A DNA stretch of 64,000 bases from Rhizobium ecuadorense (GTDB taxonomy: Bacteria > Pseudomonadota > Alphaproteobacteria > Rhizobiales > Rhizobiaceae): assembly GCF_001187535.1 (NCBI RefSeq), contig NZ_LFIO01000064.1, positions 42,208 through 106,207 on the forward strand, given 5' to 3'. The position numbers were made by a program, and so were the translations under genes. Shown one piece after another: positions 9,087 through 18,004 of the stretch. The notes below the pieces were generated by a model. The model had not been told where the DNA came from. It saw nothing but the letters and a program-made list of their open reading frames with translations, and searched no databases. How positions within the stretch are numbered: the stretch's first letter is position 1; the number at the start of each line of letters is the position of its first letter.

Positions 9087-9980
9087 ATGAAAATCGGCGT
9101 TGTTGGGCTCGGCTCGATGGGCTACGGGATTGCCGCCTCGCTTCTTCGGTCCGGCCACGAGGTGTTCGGCGCCGACGTGAATGCTGACGCCCTCAAGCGC
9201 CTTCGCGCCGAAGGTGGTTCGAAGGACGATATTACATCAGCCGCACCGCAGCTTGATGCTCTCGTTGTCGTCGTCCTCAATGCAGCTCAAGCCGAGGACG
9301 TTCTGTTTGGAAAGAACGGACTGGTCGGCTGGCTGCCGGCGGATGCTGTTGTCATGCTTTGTGTGACGGTTGCACCCGACTTTGCACGAAATGCTGCGCA
9401 AAAATGCGCAGAGAATGAGGTCCATTTTCTCGATGCCCCGATCTCCGGAGGATCCGTCAAAGCCGCGCAAGGCAAGCTTTCGATCATGGCCTCCGGGACA
9501 CCCGAAGCATTCACCAGAGCCCGGCCCGCGCTTGATGCAATGGCTGAAACCGTTTTCGAGCTTGGTGACACGGCCGGCGCTGGATCGGCGATGAAGGCTG
9601 TGAACCAGATGCTCGCCGGCGTTCATATTGCGGCGATGGCCGAAGCGATCACGTTCGGTATGACGCAAGGCATTGATCCAGAAACGTTCATCAAGGTCAT
9701 TCCCCGTTGCGCGGGAACAAGCTGGATGCTGGAAAACCGTGCGCCGCATGTGGTGTCGGGCGATTTCACCGCCCACTCCGCCGTCGATATCTGGCCGAAG
9801 GATCTCGGGATCGTGCTTGACGCCGCCCGCGCTTCAAAGTTCGCCGCGCCGATCACAGCGGCAGCGCTTCAACAATTTCTCGCAGCATCCGGGATGGGAT
9901 TGGGGCGAGAAGACGACGCGGCCGTCGCCAAGGTTTATGCCCGCAATGCCGGGCTGACATTGCCTGGCGCCGGCAAATGA
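9087..9980 (+). CDS. ltnD: L-threonate dehydrogenase (3-hydroxyisobutyrate dehydrogenase family)
   Basis: A 297-residue beta-hydroxyacid dehydrogenase with N-terminal VGLGSMGYG cofactor loop, substrate-binding DAPISGGSVKAAQGKL and catalytic Lys in GSAMKAVNQ. Linkage to OtnK, OtnC and OtnI identifies it as LtnD, which in the characterised pathway oxidises L-threonate to 2-oxo-tetronate with NAD. The ATG at 9087 follows GGGAGG with eight-base spacing and is preferred over the ATG at 9072. The assignment rests on neighbourhood; the fold alone would also fit tartronate-semialdehyde reductase. Confidence 0.85.
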   Translation: MKIGVVGLGSMGYGIAASLLRSGHEVFGADVNADALKRLRAEGGSKDDITSAAPQLDALVVVVLNAAQAEDVLFGKNGLVGWLPADAVVMLCVTVAPDFARNAAQKCAENEVHFLDAPISGGSVKAAQGKLSIMASGTPEAFTRARPALDAMAETVFELGDTAGAGSAMKAVNQMLAGVHIAAMAEAITFGMTQGIDPETFIKVIPRCAGTSWMLENRAPHVVSGDFTAHSAVDIWPKDLGIVLDAARASKFAAPITAAALQQFLAASGMGLGREDDAAVAKVYARNAGLTLPGAGK

Positions 9981-10018
9981 TCTGCCATCGGTGAGTTATC
10001 GCAGGACGGGATGCAGGC

Positions 10019-11290
10019 ATGACTACATATTTCGGTGCAATCGCTGACGATTTCACAGGCGCGACCGATCTTGCGGGACTTCTCGCACGCTCCGGCGTCG
10101 AAGTGTCGTTGCGTATCGGTGTGCCGGACAGTCCGCCGACCGGCACGGCGCGGGTTGAGATCATTGCATTGAAATGCCGCACCTCTCCGGTCGATGAGGC
10201 GATCAAGGACACACAAACTGCACTCGACTGGCTTCGCAAGGCAGGCGCCAAACGGTTCTTCTGGAAGTATTGCTCCACCTTCGACTCAACGCCGCGCGGC
10301 AATATCGGCCCGGTTGCCGAAGCGCTCATGCAGGCGCTTGGAGCGGATCAGACAATCTATTGTCCGGCCTTTCCGGAGAACGGCCGTTCGATTTTCATGG
10401 GTAACCTGTTTGTCGGCGAACAGCCGCTGGCCGAAAGCCCGATGAAGGATCACCCGCTGACGCCAATGCGCGATTCCAATCTCCTGCGGCTGTTGGAGCC
10501 ACAGGTTACCTTGCCGGTCGGGCTTGCAAACCGTCACACTGTGGCCAAAGGTCCAAAAGCACTTCGCGAAAGGCTTGCCAGCCTCAAGGCAGAGGGTGTG
10601 GCGCATGTCGTTGTTGATGCGGTTGCAAATGACGACCTGTTTATTATCGCTGACGCCTGCCAGAATCTACCACTACTGACGGGTGGTAGTGCGGTCGCGA
10701 TGCCTCTGCCGAAGATCTGGTTGCGCCAGGGATTGGTCAACGGACGTGACGTCAAAAGGGAACATCGATTTGAAGACGGTCCTGCGATCGTCCTGTCAGG
10801 CAGCTGCTCAGCCATGACAAACCGGCAGGTGGCAGCCTTTCTTGGCCAAGCCGGCCGGCCCAGCTTGAAGTTGGACCCCCTTGAGCTTGCCGAGAGCGGC
10901 GTCGGGTCCGCCCTGGATTGGCTTTCGCACCAAGATTTAAGCAAGACGCCAATCCTCTATGCCACCGCCGCGCCTGATGCCGTTCGTGAAGCCCAGGCGA
11001 GACTAGGGACTGATCGCGCCGGCGCGCTGGTGGAAGCAGCCCTTGCGTCTTGCGCAGTCGTGGCCAGAGATCTGGGTATCCGCCGTTTTGTCGTGGCTGG
11101 AGGAGAGACATCAGGTGCCGTCACCAAGAGCCTCGGTGTGTCGCGTCTTGATATTGGGTCCGAAATTGCTCCCGGTGTTCCCTGGTGCTTTGCGCGAAGT
11201 GAACAACACGACATTGCTATAACTCTTAAGTCTGGAAATTTTGGAAGCGAGGACTTCTTCGCGAAATCTTTGGAGGTGCTTGACGCATGA
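10019..11290 (+). CDS. otnK: 3-oxo-tetronate kinase
   Basis: A 423-residue member of the four-carbon acid sugar kinase family. The N-terminal GAIADDFTGATDLAGLL and C-terminal GGETSGAVTKSLGV are hallmarks of that family. OtnK phosphorylates 3-oxo-tetronate to the 4-phosphate using ATP. The gene's last four bases overlap the otnC start (ATGA), so the two are translationally coupled. Together with ltnD, otnI and otnC it forms the known threonate/erythronate route to dihydroxyacetone phosphate. Confidence 0.92.
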   Translation: MTTYFGAIADDFTGATDLAGLLARSGVEVSLRIGVPDSPPTGTARVEIIALKCRTSPVDEAIKDTQTALDWLRKAGAKRFFWKYCSTFDSTPRGNIGPVAEALMQALGADQTIYCPAFPENGRSIFMGNLFVGEQPLAESPMKDHPLTPMRDSNLLRLLEPQVTLPVGLANRHTVAKGPKALRERLASLKAEGVAHVVVDAVANDDLFIIADACQNLPLLTGGSAVAMPLPKIWLRQGLVNGRDVKREHRFEDGPAIVLSGSCSAMTNRQVAAFLGQAGRPSLKLDPLELAESGVGSALDWLSHQDLSKTPILYATAAPDAVREAQARLGTDRAGALVEAALASCAVVARDLGIRRFVVAGGETSGAVTKSLGVSRLDIGSEIAPGVPWCFARSEQHDIAITLKSGNFGSEDFFAKSLEVLDA

Positions 11291-11937
11291 CCGAAGAAAC
11301 CCGCTTGCGCGACTTGATGTGCACGCTTGCCAAGTCGCTCTTCGACCGTGGCTTGACGCATGGCTCAACCGGCAACATTTCCGCGCGCACCGCCGATGGC
11401 GGACTGCTGGTTTCACCGACCGGATCGAGTTTTGGCCGATTGAATCCGGCGCGGCTGAGCCGGTTTGATGCCACGGGCCAGCATGTTGATGGTGACCTGC
11501 CGACCAAGGAGATGCCTCTTCACAAGGCCTTTTACGACACACGGAGCCAGGCCGGTGCCGTCGTTCATCTCCATTCATGCCATGCCGTGGCATGGTCGTT
11601 GATGCCCGATGTCGACGAGGATGACTTTCTGCCGCCCTTGACGCCTTATGCCATCATGCAGCTTGGGCGGGTCAAGCTCCTGCCTTTTTACCGTCCAGGT
11701 GATCCTGCCATGGGCGATGCGGTCAAGGGATTGGCGGGGAAACGATCGGCGGTGATGCTCGCCAACCATGGGCCGGTTGTTGCAGGAAAGGACGTTGAAG
11801 CGGCGTGCAACGCGATCGAAGAGCTGGAAGCCACAGCGCGGCTCGCGGTCTTGACCTGCGGCTGTCACCGGCGGCTGTTGAACAAGGGCCAGGTTGCTGA
11901 CATCGTTAGCAGTTTCAACGTGGAGTGGGAGGCATGA
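11287..11937 (+). CDS. otnC: 3-oxo-tetronate 4-phosphate decarboxylase (class II aldolase family)
   Basis: A 216-residue class II aldolase/adducin-type protein. GSTGNISAR near the N-terminus, the central HLHSCHAVAWS metal-binding region and the later MLANHGPVVAG histidine region supply the expected zinc ligands. OtnC decarboxylates 3-oxo-tetronate 4-phosphate to dihydroxyacetone phosphate and CO2. It overlaps both otnK and otnI by four bases, so three enzymes of one pathway are made as a coupled unit. Confidence 0.92.
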   Translation: MTEETRLRDLMCTLAKSLFDRGLTHGSTGNISARTADGGLLVSPTGSSFGRLNPARLSRFDATGQHVDGDLPTKEMPLHKAFYDTRSQAGAVVHLHSCHAVAWSLMPDVDEDDFLPPLTPYAIMQLGRVKLLPFYRPGDPAMGDAVKGLAGKRSAVMLANHGPVVAGKDVEAACNAIEELEATARLAVLTCGCHRRLLNKGQVADIVSSFNVEWEA

Positions 11938-12698
11938 AATTCTCTGCCAATCTCGGTTTTCTCTTTGCGGACCGTCCGCTTCCCGAAGCCATCCACGCTG
12001 CCAAGGCTGCCGGATTCGATGCCGTCGAGTGTCATTGGCCGTATGCGGTGCCTGTTGCTGAGACACGCGCCGCGCTTGAGGAAACGGGGCTGAAGATGCT
12101 TGGGCTGAATACCAGCCGGGGCAACACATCTATCGGGGAAAACGGACTGTCAGCCCTTCCGGGACGCCAATCCGATGCCAGGGTCGCAATCGATGAGGCA
12201 TTCGCTTACGCGGTTGGCCTCGCCGCACCAGCCGTGCATGTCATGGCCGGCAATACCAGTGGTCCGCGTGCCAGGCAGACGTTTTGTGAGAACCTTGCTT
12301 ATGCCTGCGACGTCGCCGGCGGTGCGGCGACAATTCTTATCGAGCCGCTCAATCCCTATAATGCCCCGGGATATTTCCTCAACAGCACCGAGCAGGCGGC
12401 CGGTATTATCCGCGAAGTCGCCCGCCCAAATCTCAAGCTGATGTTCGACTTCTACCACATTCAAAGGATCGAGGGAGATGTCACACGTCGTTTCGAGGAC
12501 CTTTTGCCACTGATCGGGCATGTGCAGATTGCATCCGTGCCGGACCGCGGAGCGCCTGATCACGGCGAGCTCGACTACGCATTCGTCTTGCAATGTGTGC
12601 GAAAACTGGGCTGGGAGCGGCCGATCGGTGCGGAATATCTGCCCGAGGCGGGCACCCCACCAGATATGGCGTGGCTGAGCAAATATAAGGCACTTTAA
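11934..12698 (+). CDS. otnI: 2-oxo-tetronate isomerase (hydroxypyruvate isomerase family)
   Basis: A 254-residue TIM-barrel isomerase. Residues such as FDAVECHWPYAVP, the Glu in IEPLNPYNAPGYF, the His in FDFYHIQ and the Glu in GAEYLPEAGT match the hydroxypyruvate isomerase/OtnI family. OtnI converts 2-oxo-tetronate to 3-oxo-tetronate, the substrate of OtnK. The ATG at 11934 sits in the otnC stop (ATGA) after GGGAGG. The usual family length is about 255-260 residues, so it is complete. Confidence 0.9.
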   Translation: MKFSANLGFLFADRPLPEAIHAAKAAGFDAVECHWPYAVPVAETRAALEETGLKMLGLNTSRGNTSIGENGLSALPGRQSDARVAIDEAFAYAVGLAAPAVHVMAGNTSGPRARQTFCENLAYACDVAGGAATILIEPLNPYNAPGYFLNSTEQAAGIIREVARPNLKLMFDFYHIQRIEGDVTRRFEDLLPLIGHVQIASVPDRGAPDHGELDYAFVLQCVRKLGWERPIGAEYLPEAGTPPDMAWLSKYKAL

Positions 12699-12727
12699 TC
12701 GCAAGACCGGGAAGAGAGGAACACGCA

Positions 12728-13639
12728 ATGAGCGACAAACCAGTCGTCGGATTTATCGGCGTCGGCCTGATGGGCCATGGAATGGCAAAAAACATCAGGA
12801 CTAAGGGCTACGAACTCTGGTATCTCGACCGCACGCCCATCGATAGTCTCCTGACATTGGGTGCTCACGAAGCCGCAAACGCCAGGGATATGGCGCAAAA
12901 GTGCGATATCATCCATATTTGCCTGCAGAATTCGGGTCAGGTCGAAGGTGTGGTTCGCGGCGATAACGGCATCCTGGCGGGCGCGAGACCGGGGCTCATC
13001 GTCATTGATACCTCCACCTCCGATCCTGCCTCAACCCTGAAGCTCGTTGAAGAACTTGAGGGCAAGGGTGCGCGGATGATTGACGCCTCGCTTGGGCGGA
13101 CCCCGAAGGAGGCCGAGGAAGGTACGCTGGACGCCATGGTGGCCGGCGACGACGAGGTTTTCGAACGCGTGAAGCCTGTCATAGACTGCTGGGCCGGCCG
13201 GATCATCCGGGTGGGCGCCGTCGGCAATGGCCACAAGATGAAGCTTCTGATGAACTTCATCGGCATGAGTTATGGCGCTCTCTACGCTGAAGCTGTCGTG
13301 CTTGCCGCGAAGATCGGCATCTCGCCGCAGACCCTGCGAGAGGTCATTGCACCGAGCCGTATGGGCAGCGGCTTCTTCGATACGTTCATGAAATATGTCG
13401 TCGAGCGCGACCGCGACGCGCATAAATTTGCGATTTCGTTTGCAGCCAAGGATTTGCGCTACGTCAACAATATGGCCGCGGAATCGAAAATGATGAGCAT
13501 CATGGCGTCAGCGGCTGTACAATATTACGCGCATGCCGAATCCACGGGTCATGGCAGTGACTATGTACCGATGTTGAGCGACCTGGTAGGGGCGTTGAAC
13601 GGCGTTAACATGGAAGAGGAAGTGCGCAAGGGCGCTTAA
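12728..13639 (+). CDS. NAD-binding beta-hydroxyacid dehydrogenase
   Basis: A 303-residue protein of the 3-hydroxyisobutyrate/tartronate-semialdehyde reductase family: GFIGVGLMGHGMAKN cofactor loop, ASLGRTPKEAEEGTL substrate loop and a Lys in GHKMKLLMN. It ends the operon 29 bp after otnI. It is only distantly similar to ltnD at 9087, so the operon has two different beta-hydroxyacid dehydrogenases. One may serve threonate and the other D-erythronate or a further C4/C3 acid. The substrate-loop motif DASLGRTP departs from the typical DAPVSGG, pointing to an unusual substrate. Confidence 0.85.
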   Translation: MSDKPVVGFIGVGLMGHGMAKNIRTKGYELWYLDRTPIDSLLTLGAHEAANARDMAQKCDIIHICLQNSGQVEGVVRGDNGILAGARPGLIVIDTSTSDPASTLKLVEELEGKGARMIDASLGRTPKEAEEGTLDAMVAGDDEVFERVKPVIDCWAGRIIRVGAVGNGHKMKLLMNFIGMSYGALYAEAVVLAAKIGISPQTLREVIAPSRMGSGFFDTFMKYVVERDRDAHKFAISFAAKDLRYVNNMAAESKMMSIMASAAVQYYAHAESTGHGSDYVPMLSDLVGALNGVNMEEEVRKGA

Positions 13640-13975
13640 AAGGCAACTTTTGCTTGATGTGCGCCAGAGCGGCCTCGGCTGGTCAGATCTGGCGCTACCG
13701 GCGTGGCATGAGCGCAATTGAGAACAGAGCGTCATCCGTCTTGGGCTCTTCTTGTGCAAGCCACCCGCTGGAACAAACATATGACCGGCGCATCGACAAT
13801 GCCCACGCATGAAACGTCTATGCGTTCCCCTCCATCCCCTGCCCTGACATTTTCGGGGCGGCGGTGCCTTTGACGGCATATCGCGACTGCACGACGTTGA
13901 AATGCTGACGGTGCGTCAAATGGTACGGCGAGCGAGATCGAGCAGTGACTGGATAGGGTCAGTGTGAGCGATCTT
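13640..13975. other. Intergenic gap between convergent genes
   Basis: This 336-bp gap separates the end of the threonate operon from the end of the MFS gene. It holds an 8-bp inverted repeat (GCGCCAGA at 13661 and TCTGGCGC at 13688) with an 18-19 base loop and no T-run, a weak terminator candidate. Open frames here have no ribosome site or recognisable motifs, and I see no gene. Confidence 0.5.
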
Positions 13976-15211
13976 TCAACGATCAATCCGCTCGCCATCT
14001 CTCGAAGTTTGGGCCGAGTAGGCGCTTTTTATACCTTCGTGGCGCAAGGTCCAAAAGGCAATTGGGGCCGCGCACAAAACGATGGTTGCGCTGACCAGGA
14101 AGATCGCCGGCAAGCCGGCTGCGTTTCCGACAAGACCAAGAAGCGGGCCGCTCAGCGCAAGTGCCAGGTCGAGGAAGGCCGAGTAAAGGCCCATGGCCAT
14201 ACCGCGATTTTCAGGCGGGGCGGCGCCGACCACGGCAATACCGAAACCCGGAAAAACAAGGGAGTAGCCGATACCAACCGTGGCAGCACCGATCATCCCG
14301 ATGATCGGCTGCGGCGCAATCCATATCAAGATCAGGCCGACGACCTCCACGCAGACAAACACCAATGCCGTCAGTCCGCCTCCCAGCCTGTCCGGCAAAT
14401 GACCCAGCAAAATTCGCGCGGTAACGAGTGCCGCGGCAAAACAGGTCACGGCGAGCCAAGGATTCGGCCATTGCCGGCTTGCAAACAGGAGAACCGAAAA
14501 TGTGACGATGGCGGCATAGCCGACGCTGCTGAATCCTGCGCCAAGGCCGGGCAGCCAGACGGCGCGAATAACGCGCCCCCGCGACCCGGCGCTGGTCGCA
14601 CGACCGGGCACAGACGCTAGCGGCGCAATAATCAATGCGGTCACTACGGGCAGAACGACCGTAGCCGTCGCAATCGCCGAAAAGCCCATTGCCGAATAGA
14701 GAGCCGTTCCCACCGGAGCGCCCGCCGCCAGTGCGCCAAACATTGCCGTCCCGACCCAGGCGATAACTTTGCCGGCATTGCCAGGCCCAGCAGTGGCCAG
14801 ACCCCATGCCACCGAGCCGGTGAGGATCAAGCTTTCGGCCCCGCCAAGCAGAGCGCGGCCTATCAAAAGGATGACGGCGGATAGATTGCGCTGATCGAGA
14901 AAAAACGTCGATGCCAGGTAGAAGACACCTGCGACAACGGCGGTGCACAGCCCCAGGACCACCGCTCGCTTGGGGCCGCGCCGGTCGGCATAGCTCCCTG
15001 ACCAGAGTCGGGTCAAGAAGGACGCACCAAACTGGGTGCCGGCAACCAGCCCGACGACGATATTTCCGAAGCCGAGATCGTTGTGAACATGCAACGGCAG
15101 GACCGGCATGGCCATGCCGGCGATCAGAAAACCGACGAAAACGACAGCCATTTTCGGCGCAAGGCCCTTGAAGACCGCGAAGTCACTGTCAAGGTTCGAA
15201 TTTGGAGACAT
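13976..15211 (-). CDS. MFS transporter (arabinose-efflux/YfcJ-like type)
   Basis: About 411 residues with roughly twelve hydrophobic segments. The loop-2/3 signature WSGSYADRRGPKRAV and the matching second-half segment GHLPDRLGG are typical of drug/sugar exporters of the major facilitator superfamily. The ATG at 15211 is chosen; the open frame extends to a TTG at 15259 that would overlap the upstream gene. It lies 34 bp downstream of the irr-like gene on the same strand and is probably cotranscribed with it. Substrate is unknown; an iron chelator or sugar derivative is possible from context only. Confidence 0.87.
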   Translation of the reverse strand: MSPNSNLDSDFAVFKGLAPKMAVVFVGFLIAGMAMPVLPLHVHNDLGFGNIVVGLVAGTQFGASFLTRLWSGSYADRRGPKRAVVLGLCTAVVAGVFYLASTFFLDQRNLSAVILLIGRALLGGAESLILTGSVAWGLATAGPGNAGKVIAWVGTAMFGALAAGAPVGTALYSAMGFSAIATATVVLPVVTALIIAPLASVPGRATSAGSRGRVIRAVWLPGLGAGFSSVGYAAIVTFSVLLFASRQWPNPWLAVTCFAAALVTARILLGHLPDRLGGGLTALVFVCVEVVGLILIWIAPQPIIGMIGAATVGIGYSLVFPGFGIAVVGAAPPENRGMAMGLYSAFLDLALALSGPLLGLVGNAAGLPAIFLVSATIVLCAAPIAFWTLRHEGIKSAYSAQTSRDGERIDR

Positions 15212-15245
15212 CAACTGCGGCAAATGGAATTCCAAAAATTTGAGT

Positions 15246-15662
15246 TCAGCTATCCGCAATGGGGCGCAGACGAATGACTATGTCGATATTGGCGATTTCA
15301 TACCCGGCCGGCGGCTCTGGAAGGTTTGAAATGTCCATATGATTGTCAGGGACGTCGACGATTTCGCCGCGCCCCTCGACGTAGAAATGGTGATGGTCAG
15401 CAATGTTGGTGTCAAACCAAGTTCGCGATCCTTCGACGGCGAGAATGCGCACCAGGCCGGCATCGGTGAACTGATTGAGGGTGTTGTAAACGGTAGCAAC
15501 GGACAGCACGACACCGCTCGCGGTCGCCTGGGCGTGCAAATCTTCGGCCGTGACGTGTCGGTGCCCGCCGGAAAACAGTAGCCGCGCGAGTGCGATGCGC
15601 TGTTGTGTTGGCCTCAAGCCGACGGAACGCAAGCGTTGGAGGGGTGACGGATGATGCGGCAT
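15246..15662 (-). CDS. Irr-like iron response regulator (Fur family)
   Basis: A 138-residue Fur-family repressor. RLRSVGLRPTQQRIALARLLF and SVATVYNTLNQFTDAGL give the winged helix; DHHHFYVEGRGEIVDVPD and GYEIANIDIVIRLRP match rhizobial Irr rather than Fur/Mur or Zur. Irr in rhizobia responds to haem status and controls iron-responsive genes. No GCPWHD-type haem regulatory motif is present, as in most rhizobial Irr proteins. The usual neighbour fabA is absent; this copy instead precedes an MFS exporter, so it may be a second, specialised paralogue. A TATAA-N7-TTAT palindrome lies 85 bp upstream. Confidence 0.8.
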   Translation of the reverse strand: MPHHPSPLQRLRSVGLRPTQQRIALARLLFSGGHRHVTAEDLHAQATASGVVLSVATVYNTLNQFTDAGLVRILAVEGSRTWFDTNIADHHHFYVEGRGEIVDVPDNHMDISNLPEPPAGYEIANIDIVIRLRPIADS

Positions 15663-15746
15663 GAACTTGGTCCAGGTGATCCTGCTGGACTTTACCAAAT
15701 CCAGCGCGCTGCCCGAGGTTGTTTTTATTGGCTTAGCGCGCGGGCT

Positions 15747-15761
15747 ATAACTTAAACTTAT
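15747..15761. promoter_or_regulatory. TATAA-N7-TTAT palindrome, site 3
   Basis: ATAACTTAAACTTAT lies between the divergent irr-like and PQQ-dehydrogenase genes, 84 bp before the irr-like start. The outer ATAA/TTAT arms are perfect, and the core has one mismatched pair. It could be a LysR-type site shared with the other five copies, or an autoregulatory Fur-family box. Confidence 0.5.
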
Positions 15762-15821
15762 TCCCGCTGGCAGTAAGGGGTTGCGGAGCCATTCACGGGC
15801 CGCAATGCGACCCTGTTTATT

Positions 15822-15869
15822 CTTTGATGAACACCGCTCATGACGGCAAGCGGTCTTGAGGCGGTAATC
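15822..15869 (+). promoter_or_regulatory. 48-bp three-block element, copy G
   Basis: The blocks are CTTTGATGA, TCAT seven bases later, GGCAAGC, then GTAATC with standard spacing. It is oriented toward the PQQ-dependent dehydrogenase, whose ATG is 85 bp downstream. ATGA-N7-TCAT is perfect here. This copy is especially close to copy I before the Ior operon in its ATGAACACnGC core. Confidence 0.7.
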
Positions 15870-15954
15870 TCCGTCCGTCACTCTGCCTATGTGTTTGCGG
15901 TCATGCATCGCTCACCAGCGGTGCGATCTGCCCTAAGCTACCCGCGGAGAAATA

Positions 15955-17103
15955 ATGACCCGGAGCAAAACAATCATCGTATTGGCGCTGGTCGCCGCAG
16001 CGTCCCTTGTCCATCACCACGGCGCCAACGCCCAAAGCATCAATGCCGGTGACCGCGCCAACACGCCCAATCGCCCCTTTTCGAGCGAGGCAATAGCCGA
16101 GTTCGACAGACCGTGGGCGGTCGCATTCTTACCTGACGGCCGGATGATCGTGACTGAAAAATACGGCAAGATCTTTCTTGTCACCCAGTCTGGCCAGAAA
16201 AGCGCGGTCGCAAACGTGCCCGCTGTCGCCGCGGAAGGCCAGAACGGTCTGCTTGACATCGCGGTCGCTCCAGACTTTGCGACAAGTTCGCGCATTTACT
16301 TCACCTACACCGAGCCTGGCGGGGAAGGTAGCAGGCTCGTACTTGCGCGCGCAACGCTCTCAACATCGAGCGGTGGTGTGGCGCTGGCTGACCGCACGAC
16401 GATATGGCAGCAGGCGCCTGCCGGCGGCGGCGGTCAACCGGGCGGCATTATTGCCTTCGATCCTCAGGGTTTACATCTCTTCGTGACGGTGGGTGATCGA
16501 ATGCAGGCAAGCAGCGCGCAGGACCCGGATCAGGCGCGCGGCAAAGTGATAAGGCTCAATCTCGACGGGAGCCTGCCAGCCGACAATCCGAACGCTGCTG
16601 CAGGGGGCGTTGTTGCGCAAACCTGGACAACCGGTCATCGCAATCCCTACGGTCTTGCTTTCGCGGCCGACGGACGCCTTTGGCTCCATGAAATGGGCCC
16701 GCGCGGTGGCGATGAGTTCAACCTGATCGAAGCGAGCCGGAACTATGGATGGCCTGTCGTTTCCAACGGCGACAACTATAGCGGCGTGCCGATACCGCGC
16801 CATGCAACACGAACCGATTTCGCAGCGCCGGCCGTTTACTGGACGCCGGTGATCGCGCCGGCCGGACTTGCCTTCTACCAGGGCGACCTTTTCCCGCAAT
16901 GGCAGGGTTCTGCCCTCATTGGCGGTCTGGCTGTTCAATCCCTTGTCCGGCTGAGCTTTGATCCGGGCGGCCAACCGGATGAGGTCGAACGGTGGGATAT
17001 TGGCGCGCGCATCCGCGATGTGGCTGTCGCGCCCGATGGTGCGGTCTGGCTGCTTGAAGATGGCGGCTCCGCCAAGCTCTTGCGGCTTACACCGCAAGAC
17101 TAG
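15955..17103 (+). CDS. Soluble PQQ-dependent aldose/sugar dehydrogenase (Asd/YliI type)
   Basis: A 382-residue beta-propeller oxidoreductase with a Sec signal peptide ending HHHGANA-QS. Motifs include FDRPWAVAFLPDGRMIVTEKYGKI, AEGQNGLLDIAVAPDF, TTGHRNPYGLAF and HEMGPRGGDEFNLI, matching periplasmic aldose sugar dehydrogenases that use pyrroloquinoline quinone and Ca2+. Such enzymes oxidise aldose sugars to lactones and pass electrons to the respiratory chain. No PQQ synthesis genes are in the window. It stands alone, behind copy G of the 48-bp element. Confidence 0.87.
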   Translation: MTRSKTIIVLALVAAASLVHHHGANAQSINAGDRANTPNRPFSSEAIAEFDRPWAVAFLPDGRMIVTEKYGKIFLVTQSGQKSAVANVPAVAAEGQNGLLDIAVAPDFATSSRIYFTYTEPGGEGSRLVLARATLSTSSGGVALADRTTIWQQAPAGGGGQPGGIIAFDPQGLHLFVTVGDRMQASSAQDPDQARGKVIRLNLDGSLPADNPNAAAGGVVAQTWTTGHRNPYGLAFAADGRLWLHEMGPRGGDEFNLIEASRNYGWPVVSNGDNYSGVPIPRHATRTDFAAPAVYWTPVIAPAGLAFYQGDLFPQWQGSALIGGLAVQSLVRLSFDPGGQPDEVERWDIGARIRDVAVAPDGAVWLLEDGGSAKLLRLTPQD

Positions 17104-17230
17104 CCCACCCCGTTACGGCGAGCAGCCCGCATGCCCGATGATTGCGGCTGGTGTCCGTGTGGCGCAGTAAGCGCCGTTTGCAGCACGCGACAAGAACTCG
17201 GCAGGTGAACCAGCATCGTGACACGTGGCC

Positions 17231-17278
17231 TATTCGTGAGCGGTCCTCATAACAACGAGCGAAATGAGCGCTCTAATA
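17231..17278 (+). promoter_or_regulatory. 48-bp three-block element, copy H
   Basis: Reads TATTCGTGA, TCAT after seven bases, ACGAGC, then CTAATA, all in register with the other copies. It points at the cyclophilin-like gene, whose chosen ATG is 83 bp downstream. Block 1 is the most divergent of the set, but GTGA-N7-TCAT is kept. Confidence 0.65.
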
Positions 17279-17361
17279 CGGCTGCATCATTATCGCTAGA
17301 TTACTAACTAAACGGACGACCACACCACGGCCAGTCGATGAACTCGAGGGAGATAACCAGG

Positions 17362-17772
17362 ATGATGGAAACCGTAATGTCGGCTGTGTTGACGACACTC
17401 GCATTGGGAGGCGCCGCGATGGCCCAGGAACGCATTGTTATTTCCTCCGATTGGGGAGAGGTCACCGCTGACTTGGCGCTTAACGAGGCGTCAAGTTCAC
17501 TCTATCGGATGTTGCCTCTGACGATCGAGATGAACGACCATCTTCGCCAAGAAAAGACGGGAAATTTGCCGTCGCCGTTGCCGGCTGTTTCCCGTCAGCG
17601 TGGCTTTTCCAAGGGAACGCTTGGCTTATGGAGCTCAGATCACTTTGTGATCTACTACCGCGATGGACGTGTGCCTCAACCGGGCATTATCGTTCTCGGC
17701 AAAGTCACGGGCGATGTCTCGATTTTTGATCGGCCGGGCCCGGTTTCCGTCAAAATAAAAGCGGCGAAGTGA
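17362..17772 (+). CDS. Exported cyclophilin-like-fold protein
   Basis: About 136 residues: a signal peptide ending GGAAMA-QE, then a small beta-rich domain with HFVIYYRDGRVPQPGIIVLG and SIFDRPGPVSV. This pattern matches the 'cyclophilin-like fold' proteins often found beside oxidoreductase genes; function is unknown and prolyl isomerase activity is not implied. The ATG at 17362 follows AGGGAG and begins a clean signal peptide; an ATG eight codons upstream lacks a ribosome site. A second family member lies at 31856, and a decayed copy of nearly the same C-terminus at 41572. Confidence 0.78.
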   Translation: MMETVMSAVLTTLALGGAAMAQERIVISSDWGEVTADLALNEASSSLYRMLPLTIEMNDHLRQEKTGNLPSPLPAVSRQRGFSKGTLGLWSSDHFVIYYRDGRVPQPGIIVLGKVTGDVSIFDRPGPVSVKIKAAK

Positions 17773-18004
17773 CAAGGATTTTCAGCGACGCCGTTGGACG
17801 CGGGCCAAATTCCCGCGCACACTGTCACCACCGGCCCTTTGGCTGCAGCAGTGGACGGCCTGTTACGCGCCGCCGTTCAAGCCCATCTGTGCTCGATGCC
17901 GGTATCTCATCCCGGCGTGTGGAATACGCGAGGCGGACCTCTTTAGCCCTTGCCTGCCCCTCCCGCAGCGACCGGGGAAGAGTAGAACGCCTGGCGTGTC
18001 AGGA

